Of a stretch of DNA of 54,953 nucleotides, positions 9,409 through 18,301 are shown in pieces; the stretch's first letter is position 1, and every line of letters begins with the position of its first letter. This DNA comes from an uncultured Formosa sp. (GTDB lineage Bacteria > Bacteroidota > Bacteroidia > Flavobacteriales > Flavobacteriaceae). The translations under genes were made by a program, and so were the position numbers. The notes beneath the pieces were generated by a model. The model was not told where the DNA came from and searched no databases. It worked only from the letters and a program-made list of their open reading frames with translations. The stretch is from contig CABXZJ010000005.1 of the NCBI GenBank assembly GCA_902516685.1, forward strand, positions 1-54,953, written 5' to 3'.

Positions 9409-9416
9409 TAATTTTG
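9409..9416 (+). promoter_or_regulatory. Candidate -7 element (TAATTTTG) before the PUL
   Basis: TAATTTTG matches the Bacteroidota housekeeping -7 consensus TAnnTTTG and lies 45 bases before the first PUL gene, inside the 138-base gap after the sugar-nucleotide genes. No convincing -33 TTTG sits at the usual spacing, so this is only a candidate. Confidence 0.35.
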
Positions 9417-9461
9417 CGTCTTATTTAATTAACCAATACTATAACGTTTGAAAAACTACAT

Positions 9462-11966
9462 ATGAAAAAAAATTTACTCTTCATTTTCTTTCTTGTTATT
9501 AATTTTTTAAATAGCCAGGAAACCCATATTGACTTTGACACATACAACCCCGAGGTAACTTTTGAGAGTTGGAATAATTCAAGCACATTTGATGTAACAG
9601 TTAATCCAATTATTCCACTTGGGGGCGGAGATTTTTCAGATCCTGTTAACGAATCTATTTATGTTGGACAGTTTACTGCTGGTGCAGATGATGGTGGAAA
9701 TTTTGATAGTAATATTGGAATTGGTGTAGTTAATCCCACAACTGTTTTTACTTCTCCATTTGATTTAGGCGAATTAAATTACTTTACAATGAAAGTATTT
9801 GCTTTGGAAGAAGTTACTTTAACCTTTCATATTGAAAACTCACCTGATTGGGGTAATTTTGAAGAAGCAACTGCAACAATTGGTCCTAATCAAATAAGTC
9901 AATGGGTTGAACTTTATTTTGATTTTAATAATGTCTCAAATATTTTTATGAATAATATTGTTATTAAAGTTGATGGACCTGATTGGGTCAGTGGAGATTT
10001 TTTATTTTTTGATGAAATAGTAGGTCCACCTTTATATTCGTCTCCTGCATTTGAATATTCACCGGCTGACTTATCTACTGATGTTTCTGTTGGGGTGGTT
10101 ATGGAAATAGTTACAAATAATAAGTTTTATGATCCAGGAGCTGCTACAATTACTGATTTTACAAATAAAGTTGCTCTTAGATTAGGTGATGAAAATGGAG
10201 CAGATGTTGCTTTTCAAGCTTCCATTGTTGATGATAGTAGAATTACAATATCCCCAGACTCAGATTTAGATTACCTAACAACATATTGGTATGGTGTGAT
10301 TGACAATACAATATATAGTTCAAATGGTACTTACATAACTGGAGTTGGAGCAACTTTTACTACAAAAGAACCCGTTACAGGTGATATTAATGTGATGTTG
10401 ATTGATTACGAAACTCCAGAAACAAGTATTGCTTTTGAATCTTGGGGTTCAGCTGGTTTTGCACAAACTCCAAATCCTGCCCCGGACGCTGTTAATCCTT
10501 CTTCCCAAGTAGGTCAATTTACACACCCTGGTGGAGAATGGAGTTCAACGATTGAAACTTCTCCAACATTAGAAAATATTGATTTTGCTGAGACTCCTTA
10601 CTGGAATGTAAAGGTTTGGGCAGACAAACCTATCGATATAGTATTTAAACTCCAAAACAATGTAACGCATTGGATAAACAATGAGTTTACTTATTCATTA
10701 TCAAATGAAGAAATTGACCAATGGGTTCAATTGTCCTTTAATTTTTCGAATGTAACTGCAACGAATTATAATCGTATTCAAATGTGGTTTGATGGAAATA
10801 CTTCTGGGGGTTCGGTAGCTGGAGATGTATATTATTTTGATGATATCGAAAAAAGCAGTGTTCCTCCACCTGCAGTTGTAACATTTTCACCTGGAGACGA
10901 AGCAACTGGTGTTCTTCAATATAGCCAACTATCTATAGAATCAAATTTTCAATTTGTGAATATAGATGGTTCAGATATTGAAAATCCAATAAGTGTTTTA
11001 GAATTAAGAGAAAATAATAGCACTGGAGCAGAAGTTTCTTTTTACGCTGCACTTTCAACAAACAAAACTAAATTTACAATTGTTCCAGTAGAACCCCTAT
11101 CAAGTGGTGCAACTTACTGGTATGGAGTTAAGGATGGAATGATTAAATATGACGAAAATCAATCTACAGTTTCTGGTGTTAATGCTACTTTTTCAGTTAC
11201 AAATGATGATATGCCTGATATGGTAGTTTACAACGATTTTGATGGAAACTCCCTTTGTTCGCTAACAGAAGCACTAAATGATCCTGAGTCTGGAATTGCT
11301 CCTTCTTTTGATTTATTTGCACAAGATCCGATGAATCCATCCAATTCTGTAATGGAGTGGACAAAAGGTACGACTTGGTACGGGTGGGAAAGAATCAATA
11401 TTCAATTAAATGCCCCATTTGATGCAAGCCTAGGAGATCTTTTTTCGTTTCGAGTTTTTTCACCCGTTAAAACTGGAATCAGATTCAAATTGACAGATGC
11501 TTCTTACGATTGGGAACAGACTGGTAACTATGAAACAGGATCTGAAAGTTTTCCTGATCCGTCGATAGTTGTTGAAAATCAATGGCAAACATTTTATTTT
11601 AATATTTCTGATTTAGCTGATGGAGTTAGTTTTGACCATTTACAAATTTTTATTGGTCGAGGGGATATGGATGCTGATGTATCCAACACAACTTTCTATG
11701 TTGATGATATTATGGGACCTGCTTTAGAAACAGCTTCAAATAATGATTTTGAAATCACCAATGTTGATATTTATCCTAACCCTGCAAATGATATTGTACG
11801 AATCAAAAACTTAATAGGGAATAAAACAATCAAGATATTAGATATAAATGGTCGACTTGTAACTCAAACTACTACTGATTCAAATATGTTTTCAGTTGCT
11901 TTTCTAAACAAGGGTTTTTATTTTGTTGAAATCAATGGACACATTAAAAAATTAATAAAAAATTAA
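9462..11966 (+). CDS. T9SS-exported protein with three carbohydrate-binding-like modules and no catalytic domain
   Basis: This 834-residue secreted protein has a signal peptide (to about residue 19) and three similar beta-rich modules at about 20-190, 308-467 and 590-755. Each starts with a DFDxxxPEVxFESW- or YNDFDGN-type strand and ends in a YYFDDI/FFDEI/FYVDDI strand, the pattern of jelly-roll carbohydrate-binding modules. Two Ig-like linkers (about 195-300 and 470-585) share YWYGV(I/K)D and GVxATF motifs. The C-terminus (about 765-834) is a T9SS sorting domain with IYPNPANDIVRI. No glycosidase or lyase motif is seen, so a surface glycan-binding role beside the first SusCD pair is inferred. 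A distinct terminator separates it from susC. Confidence 0.75.
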   Translation: MKKNLLFIFFLVINFLNSQETHIDFDTYNPEVTFESWNNSSTFDVTVNPIIPLGGGDFSDPVNESIYVGQFTAGADDGGNFDSNIGIGVVNPTTVFTSPFDLGELNYFTMKVFALEEVTLTFHIENSPDWGNFEEATATIGPNQISQWVELYFDFNNVSNIFMNNIVIKVDGPDWVSGDFLFFDEIVGPPLYSSPAFEYSPADLSTDVSVGVVMEIVTNNKFYDPGAATITDFTNKVALRLGDENGADVAFQASIVDDSRITISPDSDLDYLTTYWYGVIDNTIYSSNGTYITGVGATFTTKEPVTGDINVMLIDYETPETSIAFESWGSAGFAQTPNPAPDAVNPSSQVGQFTHPGGEWSSTIETSPTLENIDFAETPYWNVKVWADKPIDIVFKLQNNVTHWINNEFTYSLSNEEIDQWVQLSFNFSNVTATNYNRIQMWFDGNTSGGSVAGDVYYFDDIEKSSVPPPAVVTFSPGDEATGVLQYSQLSIESNFQFVNIDGSDIENPISVLELRENNSTGAEVSFYAALSTNKTKFTIVPVEPLSSGATYWYGVKDGMIKYDENQSTVSGVNATFSVTNDDMPDMVVYNDFDGNSLCSLTEALNDPESGIAPSFDLFAQDPMNPSNSVMEWTKGTTWYGWERINIQLNAPFDASLGDLFSFRVFSPVKTGIRFKLTDASYDWEQTGNYETGSESFPDPSIVVENQWQTFYFNISDLADGVSFDHLQIFIGRGDMDADVSNTTFYVDDIMGPALETASNNDFEITNVDIYPNPANDIVRIKNLIGNKTIKILDINGRLVTQTTTDSNMFSVAFLNKGFYFVEINGHIKKLIKN

Positions 11967-11979
11967 ATCTTTTTTAATT

Positions 11980-12017
11980 ATGGGATAGATTCAATAAAGT
12001 CTTGATCCCATTTTTTT
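11980..12017 (+). terminator. Rho-independent terminator-like hairpin
   Basis: ATGGGAT (11980-11986) pairs with ATCCCAT (12005-12011) and is followed by seven T residues (12011-12017). It ends the upstream binding-protein gene and lies only 28 bases before the SusC start. The T-run merges with TAATTTTG (12017-12024), a possible -7 element for susC. Confidence 0.7.
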
Positions 12018-12024
12018 AATTTTG
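12017..12024 (+). promoter_or_regulatory. Candidate -7 element (TAATTTTG) before susC
   Basis: TAATTTTG fits TAnnTTTG and starts inside the terminator T-run, 21 bases before the SusC start codon. A TTG at 12002-12004 is too close to be a normal -33 element, so the assignment is weak. Confidence 0.3.
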
Positions 12025-12045
12025 ATAATTAACACTTGAACTTAA

Positions 12046-15000
12046 ATGTTTATACAAAATATTTTTTCGAAGCTTTTTGTAACTATTGTAGTTTTATTTA
12101 TTTCAATTTCTAGTTATGCTCAAGTTGCTATAGTTAAAGGAGTTGTTGTTGATGAATCTGGTACACCTTTACTTGGAGCTACAATTATTGTTGAGGGTAC
12201 TACTAATGGAGTTACTACAGATTTTGACGGAAATTATTTGTTAAATGTTAAAAAAGAAAATGCAATTCTTGTTTTTTCTTATTTAGGGTTTGAAACTCAA
12301 AAAATTCCACTTGCAAATCAAAGCATTGTAAATGTTATTTTAAAAGAAGATTTAAATTCACTTGAAGAAGTCCAGGTTGTCGCTTTTTCAAAACAGAAAA
12401 AAAGTTCTGTTATTGGTTCAGTTTCGACTATTAATACATCTGATCTTAAATTACCATCCACTAACTTGACGTCTTCATTTGCAGGACAAATTGCAGGGAT
12501 GATTTCTTATCAACGTTCTGGAGAACCTGGCCAGGATAATGCAGAATTTTTTATTCGTGGTGTAACAACATTTGGGTATAAAAATGACCCACTTATTTTA
12601 CTTGACGGATTACAAATTACTACCTCAGATTTAGCTCGCATTGAGCCTGATAATGTAGCTTCTTTTTCTATCATGAAAGATGCTACAGCAACATCACTTT
12701 ATGGTGCAAGAGGAGCTAATGGTGTAATTTTAGTAACAACAAAAGAAGGTAAAGTTGGGAAAGCTAAGATATCTGTTCGATACGAATCGTCGTTTTCAAG
12801 CCCCTCAAAAGTAAATGACTTTTTAGGTGCTGTTGATTATATGAAACTATATAATAAAGCTTTACGAGCTCGAGACCAATCTACCCCTTTGCTTTATTCA
12901 ATACAACAAATTTATGGCACCGAAAATGGAGGTGATCCAAATATTTATCCAGATGTGGATTGGTTTAATGAGTTGTTTAATGACTATGCACAAAACCACA
13001 GAGTAAATCTGAATATTTCTGGTGGGGGTGATGTCGCACAATATTATTTAGCATTATCTCACGTCAATGAATCAGGTCTATTAAAAGTTGATCCATTAAA
13101 TAATTTTAATAACAACATTAATATTAAGCGATCAAATTTAAGAGCGAATGTTAATGTTAATCTAACAAAGACTACTAAAATTGCAACTAAGTATTACTCA
13201 TTATTTGAACGCTATAATGGCCCAACGGTTAGTGCGAACGATATTTTTGGCATGGTTGTTCAAGCTAATCCTGCGAATTTCCCTAAGGTGTTTGAACCTG
13301 ACGCAAATACTATAAATTTTAGTCATTCACTTTTTGGGAATAAGGGCAATGGCGGTTTTCCTAATCCTTATGCTGAAATGGTAAAAGGCTACAAAGATCG
13401 TTTTTCCAATACCACACTTGCTCAATTTTCTGTCGAACAAAATTTAGATGCCATTACTGTGGGGCTTCGTCTTCGCGGTATGGCTTCTGTAAGAACTTAT
13501 TTGTCAAATGAAAATGAAAGAAGTTTTACTCCATTTTATTACGGGCTTTCTGAAATTCAGACAGATGAGGGAATTGATTATTCGCTTTATAATATACAAG
13601 AGGGTACAGAATATTTGAACGCTCCTACGGTATCAAATGACGGTAATAGTAACTTTTATTATGAAATGGTTGCAGAGTATAATAGAGAATTCAACGAAAA
13701 ACATGAGTTTGGTGGTTTGCTAGTAGCAAACTTCACTGAAGCATTAAATACTATTGGTGGAGGTAATACATCGTTTTCAACACTTCCGTCTAGAAATATG
13801 GGAGTTTCTGGAAGATTTACTTACAACTATGGTAAACGTTATTACACTGAATTTAATTTTGGCTACAATGGTTCAGAAAAGTTTTCTGAGCAAAATAGAT
13901 TTGGTTTTTTTCCATCTTTTGGAGTTGGTTATATAATGTCTAATGAATCTTGGTTTGAAGAAAAACTTCCTTCTATTAATTTATTAAAATTTAAATACAC
14001 TTACGGGTTTGTGGGTAATGATGGAATTTCCTCTCCCGAAGATCGTTTCTTTTATTTATCAGATGTGAATTTAAATAACGGTGGAACTGGTTATGCTTGG
14101 GGTGCTGATTATAACAACTATTACAATGGATATTTTGTGAATCGATATGATAATCAGAATGTTACATGGGAAGTAGCAGAAAAAACTAATTACGGTTTAG
14201 AGCTAGGATTATTTAACAAAATGACCCTTTTGGTGGATTATTTTGAAGAACATAGAAGAAATATCTATATGCAACGCGATTACATTCCAGAAACTATGGG
14301 ACTAACTACAACTATTAGTAGTAACGTTGGTGAGGTTAAATCTAAAGGTATTGACTTGTCAATAGATTATAATCATGCATTTTCTTCAGGCTTTTATGTT
14401 TCCGCCAGAGGCAATTTTACTTATGCTACAAACGAAATTTTAGTAAATGGCGAGCCAGAGTATCAAAATCAAAATTTAAGTAGAATTGGATATCCAATAA
14501 ATCAGCAATGGGGATATATTGCGGAACGTCTTTTCATCGATCAGGAGGATATTCAAAATTCACCTGAGCAGTTCAATGGTTTTTCATCAAATAATGCTTA
14601 CATGCCTGGTGACATAAAGTATAAAGATGTAAATAATGATGGGGTAGTTAATGAGCTGGATATGACACCAATTGGAAAACCTTATGTGCCTGAGATTGTT
14701 TATGGATTTGGAGTTTCGGCTGGATACAAAAACTTTGATTTTTCCATGTTTATGCAAGGCACAGCAAGGACTTCTTTCTTCATCCAGCCTGAAAATATAT
14801 CTCCTTTTATAAACGAGCGTAATGCCTTGAGTATTATCGCAGATAATTACTGGTCTGAAAATAATCCAGACCCCAATGCATTTTGGCCAAGATTGTCCAC
14901 AAATGTCGTTGAAAATAATGAAAAACCATCTACTTGGTGGCTAAGAGATGGTGATTTTCTTAGATTAAAGAGTGTTGAATTTGGCTATACAATTCCTGAT

Positions 15001-15165
15001 AGTTTTGGAAATTTCTTTTCCGAAGTATCAGCTCGACTTTATTTTACCGGATTGAATCTTCTTTATATTTCTAAGTTTGATTTGTGGGATCCTGAAATGG
15101 CAGGAAACGGATTAGGATATCCACCTCAAAGAGTGTATAATATTGGTTTACAAGTAAAATTTTAA
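12046..15165 (+). CDS. SusC/RagA-type TonB-dependent glycan importer (first pair)
   Basis: This 1039-residue outer-membrane receptor has a signal peptide ending in SSYAQ and a carboxypeptidase-like domain (VKGVVVDESGTPLLGATI, residues about 28-105). The plug domain has the SusC-specific KDATATSLYGARGANGVILVTTK, and a beta-barrel ends in NIGLQVKF. It imports oligosaccharides with the lipoprotein SusD encoded four bases downstream. The plug-domain wording is typical for large SusC proteins. This is the first of two SusCD pairs in the locus and is preceded by a hairpin and a possible -7 element. No sigma/anti-sigma or hybrid sensor gene accompanies it. Confidence 0.95.
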   Translation: MFIQNIFSKLFVTIVVLFISISSYAQVAIVKGVVVDESGTPLLGATIIVEGTTNGVTTDFDGNYLLNVKKENAILVFSYLGFETQKIPLANQSIVNVILKEDLNSLEEVQVVAFSKQKKSSVIGSVSTINTSDLKLPSTNLTSSFAGQIAGMISYQRSGEPGQDNAEFFIRGVTTFGYKNDPLILLDGLQITTSDLARIEPDNVASFSIMKDATATSLYGARGANGVILVTTKEGKVGKAKISVRYESSFSSPSKVNDFLGAVDYMKLYNKALRARDQSTPLLYSIQQIYGTENGGDPNIYPDVDWFNELFNDYAQNHRVNLNISGGGDVAQYYLALSHVNESGLLKVDPLNNFNNNINIKRSNLRANVNVNLTKTTKIATKYYSLFERYNGPTVSANDIFGMVVQANPANFPKVFEPDANTINFSHSLFGNKGNGGFPNPYAEMVKGYKDRFSNTTLAQFSVEQNLDAITVGLRLRGMASVRTYLSNENERSFTPFYYGLSEIQTDEGIDYSLYNIQEGTEYLNAPTVSNDGNSNFYYEMVAEYNREFNEKHEFGGLLVANFTEALNTIGGGNTSFSTLPSRNMGVSGRFTYNYGKRYYTEFNFGYNGSEKFSEQNRFGFFPSFGVGYIMSNESWFEEKLPSINLLKFKYTYGFVGNDGISSPEDRFFYLSDVNLNNGGTGYAWGADYNNYYNGYFVNRYDNQNVTWEVAEKTNYGLELGLFNKMTLLVDYFEEHRRNIYMQRDYIPETMGLTTTISSNVGEVKSKGIDLSIDYNHAFSSGFYVSARGNFTYATNEILVNGEPEYQNQNLSRIGYPINQQWGYIAERLFIDQEDIQNSPEQFNGFSSNNAYMPGDIKYKDVNNDGVVNELDMTPIGKPYVPEIVYGFGVSAGYKNFDFSMFMQGTARTSFFIQPENISPFINERNALSIIADNYWSENNPDPNAFWPRLSTNVVENNEKPSTWWLRDGDFLRLKSVEFGYTIPDSFGNFFSEVSARLYFTGLNLLYISKFDLWDPEMAGNGLGYPPQRVYNIGLQVKF

Positions 15166-15169
15166 AAAG

Positions 15170-17080
15170 ATGAAAAAAAGTATTATGTTTAAAAGAGTGT
15201 TTGTTTTGTTTTTTCTGGTCACATTTAGTTGTGAAGACTATCTTGATATTGTTCCAGATAGAACACAAGAGATAAGCTTGCTATTCAATAGGCGTGAGAC
15301 TGCTTTTAATGCGTTAGCAAACTGTTATAGTTATTTACCTCAAAATGACGATATTTATGGCAGCTTTGTAATTGCTTCAGATGAGTTGACAACTCCAATT
15401 CAAAAGGAACCAAACTCTACTAAATTAATGAAAGGTGAGCAATCTGTGTCTAATCCAAAAATGAGTTTTTGGTCAGGATTCAGTGGCGGGCAATACCAAG
15501 GGTCTCTTTGGGAAGCTATAAGAAGTTGTAATATTTTGATGGATAATATCGATTTAGTTATTGATATGGATCAGGAGGAAAAAAATGAGTGGAAAGCAGA
15601 AGCACAATTTCTAAAAGCATATTATCATTTTTTATTATTAACATACTATGGACCAATTCCAATTGTAGATGTTAATATCCCAATATCCGCAGATGATAAT
15701 GAGGTAAGAATTGAAAGACAACCTGTGGATCAAGTAATATCTTATATTATCCAGACTATCGATGAATCAGTTCTAAATTTACCTTTTCGTGTTACCGGTA
15801 GCAATGACTTGGGACGAGTAGATCAAGTTATTGCAAAAGCTATAAAGTCCAGAGTCTTGCTATATAGTGCAAGTCCACTATTTAATGGAAACTCAGAATT
15901 TTATTCAGGATTTACAAATAATGATGGTGAAAATTTATTCAATTTAAATTATGATGTTGAAAAATGGCAATTGGTAATCGATGCTACCAATGAAGCAATC
16001 ATAACAGCAACAGGTCAAGGAGTTTCAATGTATCAATATACCGGAGAAGTTCCAACATTTGATAATTTTAATTACATAAATCCTTTCATAAAAAGTCAAT
16101 ATAATATTAGATATACTGTAACTGATCCATGGAATTCGGAACTAATATGGGGCAACTCTAGCCCCGTAGATAGCTGGTGGAGAATTCAAGCAGGTTGCTT
16201 AATGAAGAATCCATCTGCATCATCAGGAGAAGCTGCATGGCAGTGGGTTGCACCCACTATGCGAATGGCAGAGCTGTATTATACTAAAAATGGGTTACCT
16301 ATTGAAGACGACTTAACATTTGATTACAATAACCGATATGATGTTACGCCTGTTTCTTTTTTACAGCGTTACGTAGCCCAATATGGGCAAAGTACAGCTA
16401 AACTTAATTTAGATAGAGAACCTCGCTTTTATGCCTCATTGGCTTTTGACAGAGGTATTAGCAGGAGTTGGGGAGAATTATGGAACCTAAGAATGCGTAA
16501 AGGAGAAAATCATGGACGCAATGCCAATACTAGTGATTATCTAACGACAGGTTATGGTTTGAAAAAAATTGTTCACCCAGATTCTGAGGGAGACACTTAT
16601 TCAAAAATTGTACGTTATCCATTTCCCATAATTAGATTAAGTGAGCTTTATTTGAATTTAGCAGAAGCAATTAATGAGCTTAATGGTCCGTCTCAACAGG
16701 TTTATGATGCATTAAATGTTATCAGAGACCGAGCTGGAATTCCGTCAATTGAAGAGAGTTGGGGAGATGCTAATCTAACCTCCGATGTTGGTAAACATAC
16801 CAATCAGGTTGGATTACGAGAAATAATTAGACAAGAACGTCTAATAGAACTTTCTTTTGAGGGACATAGATATAATGATATTAGAAGATGGAAATTAGGA
16901 CTTGAATACTTTTCTACCAATGTTAAAGGGTGGTCTGTAGATGAAGAGTCTCAAGCTAACTTTTATAATGTTATTGATGTTGGGTTACGCTCATTTAATT
17001 CCCCAAGAGATTATTTTCATCCAATTAGTTTTAATGAGATAAATATAAATCCAAACTTAGTGCAAAATCCAGGTTGGTAA
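15170..17080 (+). CDS. SusD/RagB-type glycan-binding lipoprotein (first pair)
   Basis: This 636-residue protein is a surface lipoprotein that caps the SusC transporter. The signal peptide ends at C21 in LVTFSCEDYLDIVPD, a typical SusD start. Its TPR-rich N-terminal half includes WKAEAQFLKAYYHFLLLTYYGPIPIV. The C-terminal half has the conserved LSELYLNLAEAINE, RDRAGIPS and REIIRQERLIELSFEGHRYNDIRRWKLG segments. It is longer than many SusD proteins, but all family motifs are present. It sits four bases after susC and 18 bases before the next lipoprotein gene. Confidence 0.95.
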   Translation: MKKSIMFKRVFVLFFLVTFSCEDYLDIVPDRTQEISLLFNRRETAFNALANCYSYLPQNDDIYGSFVIASDELTTPIQKEPNSTKLMKGEQSVSNPKMSFWSGFSGGQYQGSLWEAIRSCNILMDNIDLVIDMDQEEKNEWKAEAQFLKAYYHFLLLTYYGPIPIVDVNIPISADDNEVRIERQPVDQVISYIIQTIDESVLNLPFRVTGSNDLGRVDQVIAKAIKSRVLLYSASPLFNGNSEFYSGFTNNDGENLFNLNYDVEKWQLVIDATNEAIITATGQGVSMYQYTGEVPTFDNFNYINPFIKSQYNIRYTVTDPWNSELIWGNSSPVDSWWRIQAGCLMKNPSASSGEAAWQWVAPTMRMAELYYTKNGLPIEDDLTFDYNNRYDVTPVSFLQRYVAQYGQSTAKLNLDREPRFYASLAFDRGISRSWGELWNLRMRKGENHGRNANTSDYLTTGYGLKKIVHPDSEGDTYSKIVRYPFPIIRLSELYLNLAEAINELNGPSQQVYDALNVIRDRAGIPSIEESWGDANLTSDVGKHTNQVGLREIIRQERLIELSFEGHRYNDIRRWKLGLEYFSTNVKGWSVDEESQANFYNVIDVGLRSFNSPRDYFHPISFNEININPNLVQNPGW

Positions 17081-17098
17081 AACTTAAGAAACAGAATT

Positions 17099-18286
17099 AT
17101 GAAAAAATTATTTTTAGTACCTCTTTTAATTTTTCTTGTTACAGGATGCTCCAAAAGTGAAGATGGTGATACAACACCTCCTGGAGCATTAACCGTTCAA
17201 AATGTGACTCCTACTAATGGAGGAGGCATTATACAATATACTTTACCTGACGATAATGATATTTTATATGTTCGCGCTGAATACACAAATTCTAACGGAA
17301 TAGATGTAAGCAGAGCATCAAGTAGTTATAATAATACAATAGAAATATCCGGATTAAATCAAACTACTGCATTAACTATTACACTTTACGTAGTAGACGA
17401 AAACTACAATCAATCATCACCTATTTATGTTGAACTAATTCCACTTGAGTCTTTTATTTATTTGGTGCAAGAGAGTATTGAAATCACTAGTGATCTTGGT
17501 GGATTCAGAATTAATTGGGATAATATTGAATCAAAAACAGTTTATGTTTTTGTTCACATTAATGATGGTGTTGAGGAAGAAATAAGAATTTTATCCTCAA
17601 GTAATACTCAAGAATCAATTGCTGTAAGAGGACTTCCCGCTGTTGAAATAAGTATTTCAACTCGGGTTCAGGATTTTGATGAAAACACAACAGCTCTAGA
17701 AGAAAAAGGTATATTAACACCCCTTTTTGAAGAAGTAATAGATAAGTCAACCTGGACGCTTTTAGCCTCTCAATCTGTTGACGGAAATGCTTGGGAGGGT
17801 GCATCGTCTAATTTTTGGGATGATGTAATTGATACTACAGGAAATAATTCTGATAATAGTTATTTTATGATTTGGAGAGATCTAAATGGAGGTTCACTAA
17901 ACTGGCCACTAGACTTAGTCATTGACCTAAATAAAAATGTTATAATAACTAGATTTACAGTGTGGCAGCGTGCATATTGGTATAATGGTCCCTCAGATGT
18001 TCCTTATTATTTTCAAGAGGAAAATATGAAGAGTTTCAACATTTATACCAGTAATGATGCTCAAACATGGGAGGAGTTAGGCCAATTTGATATCGGTGAC
18101 CCAAGGGATTCAGAAGGTAATATTCCAACTGCGGCTTTAGAATCTGCTGCTAATGGTCATGAATTTGAACTTGATAATGTTTCTGAACAATTTAGATATT
18201 TGAAGTTTAGCGTAACTTCTAATTTCGGAAGTGAAACTTATGTCAATGGTTCTGAAATTACTCTATATGGTTTAGATAATCTTTAA
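17099..18286 (+). CDS. SusE-position surface lipoprotein (DUF4959/DUF5126/DUF5000-type)
   Basis: This 395-residue lipoprotein has a lipobox at VTGCSK (C17) and a threonine/proline-rich start (DTTPPGALTVQNVTPTNGGG) typical of DUF4959 proteins. Two Ig-like domains come next (about 30-110 and 115-205). The C-terminal discoidin-like domain (about 220-395) has FTVWQRAYWY, EENMKSFNIYTSNDAQTWEELG and LKFSVTSNFGSETYVNGSEITLYG. Such three-domain lipoproteins stand at the SusE/F position in many PULs and probably bind the glycan at the cell surface. The gene follows susD and precedes the GH5 gene by 15 bases. Confidence 0.82.
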   Translation: MKKLFLVPLLIFLVTGCSKSEDGDTTPPGALTVQNVTPTNGGGIIQYTLPDDNDILYVRAEYTNSNGIDVSRASSSYNNTIEISGLNQTTALTITLYVVDENYNQSSPIYVELIPLESFIYLVQESIEITSDLGGFRINWDNIESKTVYVFVHINDGVEEEIRILSSSNTQESIAVRGLPAVEISISTRVQDFDENTTALEEKGILTPLFEEVIDKSTWTLLASQSVDGNAWEGASSNFWDDVIDTTGNNSDNSYFMIWRDLNGGSLNWPLDLVIDLNKNVIITRFTVWQRAYWYNGPSDVPYYFQEENMKSFNIYTSNDAQTWEELGQFDIGDPRDSEGNIPTAALESAANGHEFELDNVSEQFRYLKFSVTSNFGSETYVNGSEITLYGLDNL

Positions 18287-18301
18287 CTAACACTCTGATA
18301 T

